This document shows positions 31,573-40,279 of a stretch of 64,000 nucleotides of DNA, in pieces. The translations under genes and the position numbers were made by a program. The notes under the pieces were generated by a model. That model worked only from the letters and a program-made list of their open reading frames with translations. It made no database searches and had not been told where the DNA came from. Origin of the DNA: Actinoplanes lobatus (lineage in GTDB: Bacteria > Actinomycetota > Actinomycetes > Mycobacteriales > Micromonosporaceae); contig NZ_JACHNC010000001.1 of NCBI RefSeq assembly GCF_014205215.1, positions 4,903,001 through 4,967,000 of the forward strand. The letters are read 5' to 3'. Each line of letters begins with the position of its first letter. Position 1 is the stretch's first letter.

Positions 31573-33344
31573 GCCGGTACCTCCGAGACGCTCGTGGCCA
31601 GAACGCGGCGGTAGCGGGGCTCGTTCGCCAGCAGTTCCGTGTGGGTGCCGGACGCGACGGCGCGACCGTTCTCGATCAGGACGACCCGGTCCGCCAGCCC
31701 GATCGTGGCGAGCCGGTGGGCGACGACGATCGTGGTGCGGTCGTGCATCAGGTCGCGCAGCGCCTCGTGGATCTCGTGCTCGACGCGGACGTCGATCGCG
31801 CTCGTGGCGTCGTCCAGGATCAGCACCGGCGGGTTGACCAGCAGCGCGCGGGCGATCGCGACCCGCTGCCGCTGCCCGCCGGAGAGGGTGTAGCCGCGTT
31901 CGCCGACGACCGTGTCGTACCCCTCGGGGAGCCTCTCGATGAACGCGTGCGCGCCCGCGGCGATCGCGGCGGTCACCACCTGCTCGCGTGTCGCCCCTGG
32001 ATGTCCGAAAGCGATGTTGTCGTGCAGCGACACGGAGAACAGGAACGGCTCGTCCGGCACGATCCCGACCCGGTCGCGCAGCGTGTCGAGGGGATAGTCG
32101 CGGACGTCGGCGCCGTCGATCAGCACCCGCCCCGCCGTCACGTCGTAGAAGCGCGCGGCGAGCCGCGCCACCGTCGACTTGCCGCTGCCGGTCGCGCCGA
32201 CCAGGGCCACCGTCTCACCCGGCCGGACGTGCAGGTCCAGGCCGTCCAGGGCCACGGTCCCGTCGGGGTACGCGAACCGCGCGCCCTCGAAGCGAACGTC
32301 CCCCCGGGGTTCCGGCGCCACCGGGGTCACCGGGTCGAGGACGTCGGCGGGCGTGTCCAGGATCTCGTAGATGCGCTGGGCCGACGCGGCCGCCCGCTGC
32401 CCCATCATGATGATCATGCCGAGCATCCGGAACGGCGGCTGGAGCATCAGCACGTAGGAGTTGAACGCCACGATCGTGCCGACGGTCGCGTTCCCGTCGA
32501 GCACCATCAGGCCGCCGATCAGCAGGACCATGGCCAGGCCGAGCCGGGGCAGGTTGTCCATCACCGGTAGCCAGCGGCCGCGGATCCGCGAGTCGGTGGT
32601 GTAGGCCCAGCGGACCCGGTCGGCGGCCCGGGCCAGCGTGTCGACCTGCCGCTGCTCGGCCGCGAACGCCTTGACGATCCGCACGCCCTGCACGTTCTCG
32701 TCGACCACGGTGGCGACGCCGGCCAGCCGGGACTGGATCAGCCAGGAGACCGGGAAGATCGCTTTGCGCATGCGTACGCCGAGGACCGCGATCACCGGCA
32801 TGGTCAGCATCGCCACCACGGCCAGCGGGGCGTTGATCGACAGCATCAGGGCGAAGGCGACGCCCGCGATCGTGCACTGGACCAGGATCGACGGGCCGAA
32901 CGCCAGGTACATCTGCACGGCCCGGATGTCGCTGGTGGCCCGGGACATCAGCTCGCCGGACTGGGCGCGGTCGTAGAAGGCGTACGACATCCGCATCAGG
33001 TGGGTGAAGACGATGTTGCGCAGGTCGTACTCCATCTCGTACGCGGTGCGCAGCAGATAGAGCCGGGCCAGGAAGTTGATCACGCCCTGCGTGACGGCCA
33101 GCACGGCGATCAGGCCGACGTACACGGTCAGGTCGCCGGTGCGGTCCACCAGCGCCTCGTCGATGCCGACCCGGACCAGGTCGGGGATCCACACCTGGAC
33201 GACGAGGCCGGCGAACGAGCACGTCAGCGACGTGGCGAGCAGGGCGCGGTGGGCGCGGACGATCGGCCAGGCGCGCCGTAGCCAGGTCTTCGACGGATCC
33301 GGATGAATGCCGCCTCTGGGGGCGCGGCGTGGTGTCGGCGGCAT
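31569..33344 (-). CDS. ABC exporter half-transporter, degenerate-ATPase subunit
   Basis: A 591-residue half-transporter with six membrane helices (about residues 30-320) and a nucleotide-binding domain. Walker A is GATGSGKST and the signature is the canonical LSGGQRQR, but Walker B reads VLILDDATS: the catalytic Glu is replaced by Asp. This is the pattern of the degenerate subunit of heterodimeric exporters such as TM287/288 and BmrCD. Its Walker B pairs with the altered SSGER signature of the partner subunit, and its own LSGGQ completes the active site there. ATG at 33344; a palindrome, TTAGC-CTA-GCTAA, lies just upstream. Confidence 0.93.
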   Translation of the reverse strand: MPPTPRRAPRGGIHPDPSKTWLRRAWPIVRAHRALLATSLTCSFAGLVVQVWIPDLVRVGIDEALVDRTGDLTVYVGLIAVLAVTQGVINFLARLYLLRTAYEMEYDLRNIVFTHLMRMSYAFYDRAQSGELMSRATSDIRAVQMYLAFGPSILVQCTIAGVAFALMLSINAPLAVVAMLTMPVIAVLGVRMRKAIFPVSWLIQSRLAGVATVVDENVQGVRIVKAFAAEQRQVDTLARAADRVRWAYTTDSRIRGRWLPVMDNLPRLGLAMVLLIGGLMVLDGNATVGTIVAFNSYVLMLQPPFRMLGMIIMMGQRAAASAQRIYEILDTPADVLDPVTPVAPEPRGDVRFEGARFAYPDGTVALDGLDLHVRPGETVALVGATGSGKSTVARLAARFYDVTAGRVLIDGADVRDYPLDTLRDRVGIVPDEPFLFSVSLHDNIAFGHPGATREQVVTAAIAAGAHAFIERLPEGYDTVVGERGYTLSGGQRQRVAIARALLVNPPVLILDDATSAIDVRVEHEIHEALRDLMHDRTTIVVAHRLATIGLADRVVLIENGRAVASGTHTELLANEPRYRRVLATSVSEVPA

Positions 33345-33349
33345 GTTGC

Positions 33350-33362
33350 TTAGCCTAGCTAA
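33350..33362. promoter_or_regulatory. Palindrome resembling an iron box upstream of the ABC exporter genes
   Basis: TTAGCCTAGCTAA is a perfect TTAGC-N3-GCTAA palindrome 5-18 bases from the ABC start codon. It shares TTAGCCTA with the DtxR/IdeR consensus but misses several outer positions, so iron control is only a possibility; the AGG inside it may also be the ribosome site. Confidence 0.3.
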
Positions 33363-33455
33363 CTATCTGGCCCGAGAAGAAGCCCCCGGTTGCCGGAGGG
33401 TTGCGGCCGGGCCGTTCTCCTCAACGGGGCCGTGGCCGTACCCGATGGGCGCGGC

Positions 33456-34697
33456 ATGCTCCGCCGCCTCACCGCCCTCGCGGCCACCGCCACACTGGCC
33501 GCGGCCGGTATCGCCACCCCGGCCTCCGCCGCGTACGCCGCCTGCCGCCCGGCCGCGGGCAGCCCACGCTGCGTGGTCTGGACCGGCAAGGTCGTCTGGG
33601 TCGCCGACGGTGACACCCTCAAGGTGGACATCGCCGGGGACGGCACCGCCGAGGCCAGGTCGGTGCGGCTCATCGGCGTGCAGGCCATGGAGCAGACCGC
33701 CTATTCGCCGCGGCCCGAGCGCCGGCGCGGCGAATGCCACAGCCTGACCGCGACCGCGGCGGTCGAGAGGCTGGTCAAGGCCGGTGGAGGCAGGGTACGG
33801 ATGACCGCGCAGGTCCCGTCCAGCAGCAGCCGGGACCGTCCGCTGCGGTCGGTGGCCGTGCGGATCGGCGGACAGTGGCGCGACCTCGGGCACGAGCTGG
33901 TCCGCGCCGGGCACGCCCTGTGGCTGCCGTTCGCCGACGAGTGGGCGTGGGACGCCGACTACCAGTTCGCGGCCCAGAAGGCGGCGGTCGAGCACCGGCA
34001 GATCTACGACACCGCCGGCTGCGGGGTGGGCCCGGCCCAGGACGCCGGCCTCACCGTGTGGGTCAACGGCGACGCCGACGGCCCCGACGAGGCGAACCTC
34101 AACGGCGAGTGGATCCGGATCGGCAACCCGTCCGCCCGCGACGTGCCGCTCGGCGGCTGGTGGGTCCGTGACTCCGGACTGCGGCGCTACACCTTCGCGG
34201 CCGGCACCGTGGCGCCCGCCGGCGGCGCCGTCTACGTGCACGTCGGCAAGGGGACGGACACCGCCACCCACAAGTACTGGGGCCTGACCGCGCCGGTGTT
34301 CTCCAACATCCTTCCGGCGCTGCACGTCAACGGGGACGGTGGCTATCTCTTCGACCCGCAGGGCGACCTGCGGTCCTGGATGATCTACCCCTGCCGTACC
34401 GCCTGCGGCAGCCCGCTGACCGGCCGGGTCGCGCTGCGGGTGCGGCCCACCGGATCGGAGCTGGTCGAACTGGTCAACACCGGGAGCGAGCCGGTCGACC
34501 TGTTCGGCCACGTGGTGACGGGCAGGTCGTGGGCGTACCGGTTCGAGGAGCGCACCGTGCTCGCGGCGGGGGAGGCGTTCACCGTCCCGCTCGGCGACGG
34601 CCGCCACGTCCTCGCCGACGACGGCGGTGTGGTCACGCTGCTGACCGCCGACCAGTGGACGGTCACGTGTGCGGCGTGGGGCTCGGGCCAATGCTGA
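33456..34697 (+). CDS. Secreted thermonuclease-like protein with a lamin-tail domain
   Basis: A 413-residue exported protein. Signal peptide: MLRRL, a hydrophobic stretch, then ATPASAA (about residues 1-26). Next is a staphylococcal-nuclease-like fold with VVWVADGDTLKVDI and RSVRLIGVQAMEQ near residues 45-80 and VRAGHALWLPF later. Residues about 205-300 (NLNGEWIRIGNPSARDVPLGGWWVRD) form a lamin-tail domain, and a second, weaker lamin-tail-like segment lies at about 330-410 (SELVELVNTGSEPVDLFGH). Lamin-tail plus nuclease fusions are typical extracellular DNases or adhesins. The TNase arginines are not all obvious, so activity is uncertain. Confidence 0.75.
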   Translation: MLRRLTALAATATLAAAGIATPASAAYAACRPAAGSPRCVVWTGKVVWVADGDTLKVDIAGDGTAEARSVRLIGVQAMEQTAYSPRPERRRGECHSLTATAAVERLVKAGGGRVRMTAQVPSSSSRDRPLRSVAVRIGGQWRDLGHELVRAGHALWLPFADEWAWDADYQFAAQKAAVEHRQIYDTAGCGVGPAQDAGLTVWVNGDADGPDEANLNGEWIRIGNPSARDVPLGGWWVRDSGLRRYTFAAGTVAPAGGAVYVHVGKGTDTATHKYWGLTAPVFSNILPALHVNGDGGYLFDPQGDLRSWMIYPCRTACGSPLTGRVALRVRPTGSELVELVNTGSEPVDLFGHVVTGRSWAYRFEERTVLAAGEAFTVPLGDGRHVLADDGGVVTLLTADQWTVTCAAWGSGQC

Positions 34698-35340
34698 CGA
34701 TCAGCGCGCCGCCGTACCGCTGATGCAGTGCCCGGACGACCGGCGGCGCGATGTCGCCGGTCAGCCGGACCGCGCACGCCGTGGCCTCCATGTCCACCGT
34801 GTAGCCGGTGGCGTGCAGCGACGCGGTGGCGCTCACCTCGGCCCGGATCCGTTCCAGGTCGGCGTGGGTCACCGGGCAGACGACGGTACGGAAGCGCCGG
34901 TTCAGCAAGGTCGTGCCCAGGGCCGCCACGGCCGCGGCCCGGTCGGCGCCGGCCGCCACGGCGATCACCAGTGTGCCGTCCGGGTCGGTGCCGAGGCCGA
35001 CGAAGTGCTCCCGGTCCGCGGTGATCCGCTCGTCCAGCGAGGCCCCCGGCGCACCGGCCACCTCGACCGTGATGCTGGTGCCGCGCTCGACCGTGGTGCC
35101 CGGCGTAGGGGCCACCGCGATCACCGTGCGCGGGGCGGCCGTCGAGTCCCACCGGTAGCGCAGGATCGGCTTCACCCCGGCCTGGGCGCTCTGCTCACCG
35201 ATCGCGTCGGCCTCCGCGCCGATCAGGTCCGGCACGGTGACCCGGGCGGCGCCCACGGCGGCCGGGCCGCTCGCGCAGGAGGCCGGTAACAGGGTGCCCA
35301 TCAGCAGGATGAGCAGCGGCCCGAGGCCCGCGCGAGGCAT
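34663..35340 (-). CDS. PASTA-domain lipoprotein
   Basis: A 225-residue lipoprotein: a signal peptide with the lipobox LLPASC (Cys about residue 22), then one PASTA domain (VTVPDLIGAEADAIGEQSAQ ... GTTVERGTSITVEVAG). PASTA domains bind peptidoglycan or muropeptides. The C-terminal 110 residues (ITADREHFVGLGTDPDGTLV, TVDMEATACAVRLTGDI) resemble nothing I recognise and hold two or three cysteines. ATG at 35340 has GGAGG upstream. Its 3' end overlaps the convergent nuclease gene by 35 bases. Confidence 0.75.
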   Translation of the reverse strand: MPRAGLGPLLILLMGTLLPASCASGPAAVGAARVTVPDLIGAEADAIGEQSAQAGVKPILRYRWDSTAAPRTVIAVAPTPGTTVERGTSITVEVAGAPGASLDERITADREHFVGLGTDPDGTLVIAVAAGADRAAAVAALGTTLLNRRFRTVVCPVTHADLERIRAEVSATASLHATGYTVDMEATACAVRLTGDIAPPVVRALHQRYGGALIVSIGPSPTPHT

Positions 35341-35368
35341 GACAACCCTCCACGTTGGATGATCAAAA

Positions 35369-35397
35369 GCGGGGCACACCATAGAGGAATGCCCCGC
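35369..35397 (-). terminator. Rho-independent terminator after thymidine kinase
   Basis: GCGGGGCA / TGCCCCGC with a 13-base loop; read on the minus strand it is followed by TTTTGATC. It lies about 40 bases beyond the tdk stop (35438). Confidence 0.65.
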
Positions 35398-35437
35398 CGT
35401 CGACCTCCCGGCGTATCGAGAATGTCGGGACTTGGCG

Positions 35438-36112
35438 CTAGAAGTTCGTTTCCGCGGTCACTGAATCGGGCCCGGCCACCCCGTCGCGCCAGTGCCGCCG
35501 GCACAGCACCCGGTACGTCACCTCGGCCGCGTCGGACGTGTCACCGACCGCCACCTGCGCGCCCGAGCGGGCCACCCGGCCGTCCTCGATCCGCGCGTTC
35601 TGCCGGCCCGGGCGCCCGCACCAGCAGGTCACCTCCACCTGGAGCGACACGATGTTGTCGGCCAGCTCCAGCAGCCGCCGCGCGCCCGGGAACAGCCGGG
35701 ACATGAAGTCGGTGGAGATGGCGTAGGCGTCCACGTCCACGCACAGCTCGTCGACCACCCAGGCCAGCTGCTCCACCTGCTCCGGCCGCAGGAACTGGGC
35801 CTCGTCGACGATCACGAAACCACCGGCCGGCACCTCGCGGGCGATCAGCGCGGTCAGCTCGGTGCCGTCGGTCACCTCGATGGCGTCCGCCGCCACCCCG
35901 AGCCGCGACGACATCACCCCGGCGCCGGCCCGGTCCATGCTGGTGAGCAGGATCCCGGGCCGGCCCGCCTGCCGCCGGTTGTACGCGTTCTGCAGCGCCA
36001 GCGTCGACTTGCCGGCGCCCATGCTCCCGTGGAACAGGGTCAGCTCGTGAAAGACCGGTGCCAGGGTCCGGACTCGCGACACCACGGGCGTTGACACTGT
36101 GACCGGGACCAA
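35438..36112 (-). CDS. tdk: Thymidine kinase
   Basis: A 224-residue type II thymidine kinase that phosphorylates thymidine with ATP in the salvage pathway. Walker A is GSMGAGKST (residues 29-37); VIVDEAQFL carries the catalytic/Mg region; the lasso zinc site is seen in CWCGRP and later CRRHW. The start is probably TTG at 36112, with GGAAGG about 8 bases upstream; a GTG six codons in is an alternative. A minus-strand hairpin with a T-run follows the gene. Confidence 0.95.
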   Translation of the reverse strand: MVPVTVSTPVVSRVRTLAPVFHELTLFHGSMGAGKSTLALQNAYNRRQAGRPGILLTSMDRAGAGVMSSRLGVAADAIEVTDGTELTALIAREVPAGGFVIVDEAQFLRPEQVEQLAWVVDELCVDVDAYAISTDFMSRLFPGARRLLELADNIVSLQVEVTCWCGRPGRQNARIEDGRVARSGAQVAVGDTSDAAEVTYRVLCRRHWRDGVAGPDSVTAETNF

Positions 36113-36151
36113 TGGTGAGCCTTCCTCGGGATTGCTGCGGGCCGCTACACG

Positions 36152-37504
36152 CTACCCGACCTCGGCATCCGCACTGGAGGCCCGGCGGAACGGATCACCG
36201 TAGGCCCGGATCGCCTGGCGCGCGAACGCCTGCTGCTGGGTCGCCACCCGCTCCGACCGGCCCCGGCCCAGGAAACTGACGAACCAGTGCAGCACCGCGG
36301 TCACCCGGTTCTTGAAGCCGACCAGGTAGAACAGGTGCACCGCCACCCACACCACCCAGGCCGGGAAGCCGGACAACCGCAACTTCCAGATGCTCGCCAC
36401 CGCCGAGAAGCGGGAGATCGTCGCCAGGCTGCCCTTGTCGAAATAGCGGAACGGCTGACCGCTCTCCCGGCCGGCGAGCCGCCGTTTGATCTGGTCGGCC
36501 GCGTGCCGGCCGCTCTGGATGGCCACCTGCGCCACCCCGGGCAGCGGCCGCCCGTCCTCGCCGGCCAGGCTCATCATGTCGCCGAGCACGAAGATCTCCG
36601 GGTGCGCGGGCAGGGTGGTGTCCGGCTCGACCAGGATCCGGCCGGCCCGGTCGGTCTTCGCCCCGGTCCCCTCCGCCAGCCGGGCGGCCAGCGGCGGGGC
36701 CGCCACCCCGGCCGCCCACACCTTCGTCATCGCCGGGATCCGCTCGCGGTGCCCGCCGGACTCCACCTCGATGCCGGTCGCGTCGACCGCCACCACCCTG
36801 GTGTCCGTCCGCACCTCGACGCCCAGCTTCGCCAGCTGCCGCTCGGCCTTGGAGGAGAGCTGGTCGCCGAACGTGCTGAGCACCGAGCCGACCGCGTCGA
36901 CCAGCAGGATCCGCGCCTTGCGGGAGTCGATGTGCCGGAACTGGCCGCGCAGGTTGCGGTGCGCCAGCTCGGCGATCTGGCCGGCCATCTCGGTGCCGGT
37001 CGGGCCCGCCCCGACCACCACGAACGTCAGCCACCGCTCGATCGTCTCGGGGTCGGTGTGCAGGTCGGCCACCTCGAACGCGCCGAAGATCCGGGCCCGC
37101 AGCTCCAGGGCGTCGTCGACGCTCTTCATGCCCGGCGCGTGGTCGGCGAACTCGTCGTTGCCGAAATACGACTGGGAGGCGCCGGCCGCCACGATCAGCG
37201 TGTCGTACCCCACCGTGTAGTCGATGCCCGGCCCGGCCACCGAGACCACCCTCGCCTCGACGTCCACGTCCCGCACCCACCCGAGGCGGACGTCCACGTT
37301 CCGCTGGCGGCGCAGCACCTCGCGGATCGGCGGGGCCACCTCGCCCTCCGACAGGATGCCGGTGGCCACCTGGTAGAGCAGCGGCTGGAAGAGGTGGTAC
37401 GTCGTACCGTTGATCAGGGTGATCTCGACGTCCGCCCGGCGCAGTGCCTTGATCGCGAAGAGGCCGCCGAACCCGGCCCCCACGACTACCACTCGATGAC
37501 GCAT
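36152..37504 (-). CDS. ndh: Type II NADH dehydrogenase (NDH-2)
   Basis: A 450-residue single-subunit NADH:quinone oxidoreductase that feeds electrons to the quinone pool without pumping protons. FAD site: VVVGAGFGGLFAIKAL at the N-terminus; NAD site: FVVVGAGPTGTEMAGQIAEL near residue 165; the EIFVLGDMMSLAGEDGRPLPG and GVAQVAIQSGRHAADQI stretches are characteristic. The C-terminal hydrophobic segment WVVWVAVHLFYLVGFKNRV anchors it to the inner face of the membrane. ATG at 37504. Confidence 0.95.
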   Translation of the reverse strand: MRHRVVVVGAGFGGLFAIKALRRADVEITLINGTTYHLFQPLLYQVATGILSEGEVAPPIREVLRRQRNVDVRLGWVRDVDVEARVVSVAGPGIDYTVGYDTLIVAAGASQSYFGNDEFADHAPGMKSVDDALELRARIFGAFEVADLHTDPETIERWLTFVVVGAGPTGTEMAGQIAELAHRNLRGQFRHIDSRKARILLVDAVGSVLSTFGDQLSSKAERQLAKLGVEVRTDTRVVAVDATGIEVESGGHRERIPAMTKVWAAGVAAPPLAARLAEGTGAKTDRAGRILVEPDTTLPAHPEIFVLGDMMSLAGEDGRPLPGVAQVAIQSGRHAADQIKRRLAGRESGQPFRYFDKGSLATISRFSAVASIWKLRLSGFPAWVVWVAVHLFYLVGFKNRVTAVLHWFVSFLGRGRSERVATQQQAFARQAIRAYGDPFRRASSADAEVG

Positions 37505-37573
37505 CAGCTCTCCCTCGGCTCAGGGCACCCACTCATCACCTTGGTATGCCCCGGGCGTCAGCGGAAGTACCGC

Positions 37574-37987
37574 TCAACTCAGGCGCTGTGTTGTTCGTCC
37601 CAGCCAGCGGGCGACCACGTCGAGTTCGACCGCCGTGAATCCCTCGGTCAGCTCCGCGTTCAGCTCGGTCACCACCTCGCGGGCCGCGCCGACCGCCTGC
37701 CGGCCCAGCGGGGTCAGGGCCAGCCGCACCGCCCGGCCGTCGCCGGAATCCGGCGCCTTGGTCACGAAGCCGCCCTTCTCCAGGCGGCTGACCAGCCCGC
37801 TCATCCCGGACGGCGACGCGCCCAGGGCCGCGCCCACGTCGCCGATCAGCGCGTCACCGTGGGCGGCCAGGTGGAACAGCACCCCGGCCCCGGCCGCTCC
37901 GATGCCGCTGTCGCCGGACCGGGAGTCGATCCAGCGACGGACCGAGCGCTCGGCCGTCATCAGATCGAACACCAGCCGGTGGGCCAT
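37574..37987 (-). CDS. MarR-family transcriptional regulator
   Basis: A 137-residue winged-helix regulator: ALIGDVGAALGASPSGMSGLVSRLEKGGFVTKAPDSGDGRAV carries the recognition helix and wing, and LTPLGRQAVGAAREVVTELN follows. Its ATG overlaps the stop of the alpha/beta hydrolase gene by one base (TGATG), so the pair forms an operon. The perfect palindrome at the operon's start (38831-38850) is its probable binding site. Confidence 0.9.
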   Translation of the reverse strand: MAHRLVFDLMTAERSVRRWIDSRSGDSGIGAAGAGVLFHLAAHGDALIGDVGAALGASPSGMSGLVSRLEKGGFVTKAPDSGDGRAVRLALTPLGRQAVGAAREVVTELNAELTEGFTAVELDVVARWLGRTTQRLS

Positions 37988-38841
37988 CAGGCCACGTCCG
38001 CCATCCGCTTCTGGAACCATGTCAGCAGGTCGGGCCAGAGGGTGTCACGAACGGTGCGCCGCATGAACCCATGGTGACCGACGCGCGGAACGCCCGCGTC
38101 GGCCGGGGTCCAGGCACGGCGCTCCACCTGGGCGCCGGTCAGCCGGACGGCGAGCGCGTCGACCTGGCCCGGCGTCGCCCACGGGTCGTCGCTCATCCCG
38201 ATCACCAGCACCGGCTGCGTCACCGCGGCGGCCCGCTCCGCCGCCCGCATCGCCGGGTCGTCGAACAGATAATCCGGCAGGCGGCCCCAACCGCCCCACT
38301 GCCGGACCGCCGCCACCGTGATGTCCTCGCCCAGACCCAGCCGGCGGGCCGGGACATAACCGAACACGGCGCCGAGCGCCGGACCGAGAAGATTCAACAC
38401 CAGGCGTACGCGCATCCGCTCGACCCGGCCGGGAATCGCCCGGATGGCGGCCACATGCGAGGCGACCAGCGCGAACGCGGTCAACTCCGGTCCACCGTGC
38501 CCGAGTGCCAGGGCGTGCCCGCCGATGCTGTGCCCGACCGCGAGCTGCGGCAGCCCCGGGAACCGCTCCCGCACCCAGGCGGTCACCGTCGGCACGTCGT
38601 GCTCGATCCAGTCACGCATGCCCAGATGCCGGTGCTCGCGCGGCGACCCGGACCGCCCGGTGCCCCGGTAGTCGTAGGTGACCACGGCGATCCGGTTCTC
38701 CACCAGGAACTCCGCGAACGCCCGGTAGAACCCGGCCGGCGTCGCCGTGGCCGGATGCACCACCAGCACCGCCGCGGGCTCGGAGTCCGGCTCCCACAAC
38801 GTACCGGTGATCTCCCCGATCCTGACGTCGTTATTTCGCAT
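37987..38841 (-). CDS. Alpha/beta hydrolase
   Basis: A 284-residue hydrolase with the nucleophile elbow GHSIGG, an N-terminal strand leading to YDYRGTGRSGSP (oxyanion region) and a late GHHGFM that supplies the histidine; a DDPW segment may supply the acid. It resembles the serine aminopeptidase/lysophospholipase-like branch. ATG at 38841 lies inside the 20-bp palindrome bound by the presumed MarR repressor, encoded directly downstream. The substrate, perhaps a toxic ester, is unknown. Confidence 0.85.
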   Translation of the reverse strand: MRNNDVRIGEITGTLWEPDSEPAAVLVVHPATATPAGFYRAFAEFLVENRIAVVTYDYRGTGRSGSPREHRHLGMRDWIEHDVPTVTAWVRERFPGLPQLAVGHSIGGHALALGHGGPELTAFALVASHVAAIRAIPGRVERMRVRLVLNLLGPALGAVFGYVPARRLGLGEDITVAAVRQWGGWGRLPDYLFDDPAMRAAERAAAVTQPVLVIGMSDDPWATPGQVDALAVRLTGAQVERRAWTPADAGVPRVGHHGFMRRTVRDTLWPDLLTWFQKRMADVA

Positions 38842-38850
38842 GCGAAATAA
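38831..38850. promoter_or_regulatory. Perfect 20-bp palindrome, probable MarR operator
   Basis: TTATTTCGCATGCGAAATAA is fully self-complementary and unusually AT-rich for this genome. It spans the hydrolase start codon and lies 39 bases before the divergent Mth938-like gene, so a bound MarR dimer could control both directions. Confidence 0.75.
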
Positions 38851-38888
38851 AGTAGCAGCTATGGTTCGCGGGAAGCTGAGGAGGAGCG

Positions 38889-39254
38889 ATGGCGGAATCA
38901 CCGCGGATCGAGTCGGTCTCGTGGGGAGCGATGACGGTCGAGGGCCTGCCGCCCGGCAAGGACTTCAAGCTCTACCCCGGCGGTGGCCGCCCCTGGGACT
39001 GGACCGAGACCGGAACCCGGCACAGCCCCGGCATCCAGCCCGCCGACGTCGAGGAACTGCTGGCGAACGGCGCCACCACGGTGGTGCTCTCCCGCGGCAT
39101 GCAGATGCGGCTCGAGGTCGACCCGGCCACCCTGGAGCTGCTACGGAACCGGGGCGTCACCGTGCACGTGGCCGAGACCGGCGAGGCCGTGCGCCTCTAC
39201 AACGACCTGGCCGGGTCGCAGCCGGTGGGAGGGCTGTTCCACTCCACGTGCTGA
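38889..39254 (+). CDS. Mth938-like domain protein (DUF498)
   Basis: A 121-residue protein with IESVSWGAMTVEGLPPGKDFKLYPGG, GIQPADVEELLANGATTVVLSRGMQMRLEV and a VHVAETGEAVRLYNDL end, the pattern of Mth938-like proteins (human AAMDC type). The family's biochemical role is unclear. The ATG at 38889 has GAGGAG upstream, and the gene is divergent from the MarR-controlled hydrolase. Confidence 0.85.
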   Translation: MAESPRIESVSWGAMTVEGLPPGKDFKLYPGGGRPWDWTETGTRHSPGIQPADVEELLANGATTVVLSRGMQMRLEVDPATLELLRNRGVTVHVAETGEAVRLYNDLAGSQPVGGLFHSTC

Positions 39255-39298
39255 GCGGCGATGATGACGGGCGAGCCATGATCCGAAGGAGCCCTCCG

Positions 39299-39637
39299 AT
39301 GACGCACGTCTGCTTCACCCTCCAGGTCGACCCGGCGAGGCTCGACGAATACCGCGCCGCCCACGCCGAGGTCTGGCCGGAGATGCTGCGGGCGCTCGCC
39401 GCCACCGGCTGGCGCGACTACCGGCTCTTCCTTCGTCCCGACGGCCTGCTCGTCGGCACCCTCCGGACCGACGACTTCGCCGCGGCCCAGGAGGCGATGG
39501 CGAAGACCGAGGTCAACGCCCGCTGGCAGGCGGCCATGGCCGGGTTCTTCCCGTCGCTCGGCGAGGCCCGCCCCGACGAGGGCATGCTCGTCCTCGACCA
39601 GGTCTTCCACCTGGAGGAGCAGCTCGACCGGCTCTGA
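39299..39637 (+). CDS. L-rhamnose mutarotase-like protein
   Basis: A 112-residue dimeric alpha-beta barrel protein: CFTLQVDPARLDEYRAAHAEVWPEM, GWRDYRLFLRPDGLLVGTL and EVNARWQAAMAGFF match RhaM, which interconverts alpha and beta anomers of L-rhamnose. The His of YRAAHAEVWPEM and the Tyr of DYRLF are the expected catalytic region. ATG at 39299 has AAGGAG 8 bases upstream. No other rhamnose gene lies nearby, so it is an orphan copy. Confidence 0.85.
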   Translation: MTHVCFTLQVDPARLDEYRAAHAEVWPEMLRALAATGWRDYRLFLRPDGLLVGTLRTDDFAAAQEAMAKTEVNARWQAAMAGFFPSLGEARPDEGMLVLDQVFHLEEQLDRL

Positions 39638-39643
39638 CCGGGA

Positions 39644-40159
39644 TCAGCGTCCGGGCTTGTGCTTCGACCGGAGGGCGACCGGCCGCTGCGGTGCGGCCGG
39701 CCGGCGCCGGGGCCGCGGCCGGGCGCGCACCAGCTTCACCGACCAGCTGATCCCGGCGATCAGCAGGAACAACCCGATCACGCCGAGGACACCCTGCGTT
39801 TCGCCGCGATGCCCGCTGAGCTGCCCGAAGTCCGTCACGAAGTCGGCCGGGTCGGCCGCGCTCACCCGGATCGGCACGGTCGCGCCGACCGGCAGGCACA
39901 CCTCGAAGCAGGCGACCTCCGCCTCGTGGAGCCGGCCGTCCAGCTCGTACCGGACGTACATGGTGGTGTCGTCGCTCGACCGGTTGCCGCCCTCCCGGGT
40001 GATCCGGTCCCGCACGGTGGCCGTGGCGGGCGTCCCGGTCGTCCACAACTCGGCCGCCCAGTCGTCGAGTTCGGACTGGGTGTGCAGCGGCAGCCACGCC
40101 AGGGCGGCGCCGGCCACGGCGAGCAGGGCGGCGGCGACAGCGCGCCGTGGGCTGTTCAT
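39644..40159 (-). CDS. DUF3592-like membrane protein
   Basis: A 171-residue protein with two membrane spans (about residues 8-25 and 125-145) around an extracellular beta domain containing TPATATVRDRITREGG, TMYVRYELDGRLHEAEVACFEVCLPVGATVPIRVS. This fits the DUF3592 pattern. A basic C-terminal tail (VRARPRPRRRPAAPQRP) stays inside. ATG at 40159. Function unknown. Confidence 0.7.
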   Translation of the reverse strand: MNSPRRAVAAALLAVAGAALAWLPLHTQSELDDWAAELWTTGTPATATVRDRITREGGNRSSDDTTMYVRYELDGRLHEAEVACFEVCLPVGATVPIRVSAADPADFVTDFGQLSGHRGETQGVLGVIGLFLLIAGISWSVKLVRARPRPRRRPAAPQRPVALRSKHKPGR

Positions 40160-40279
40160 AGATGCCGCACGATACCGGCAACGGACAGAAAACGCACAGC
40201 TCAGGGCTGGAACGGGGCGCCTACCCTGTAGACACAGGACCGGCGGGGCGCCGGCCCGGCAGGCAGAGGAGACGGTGCG

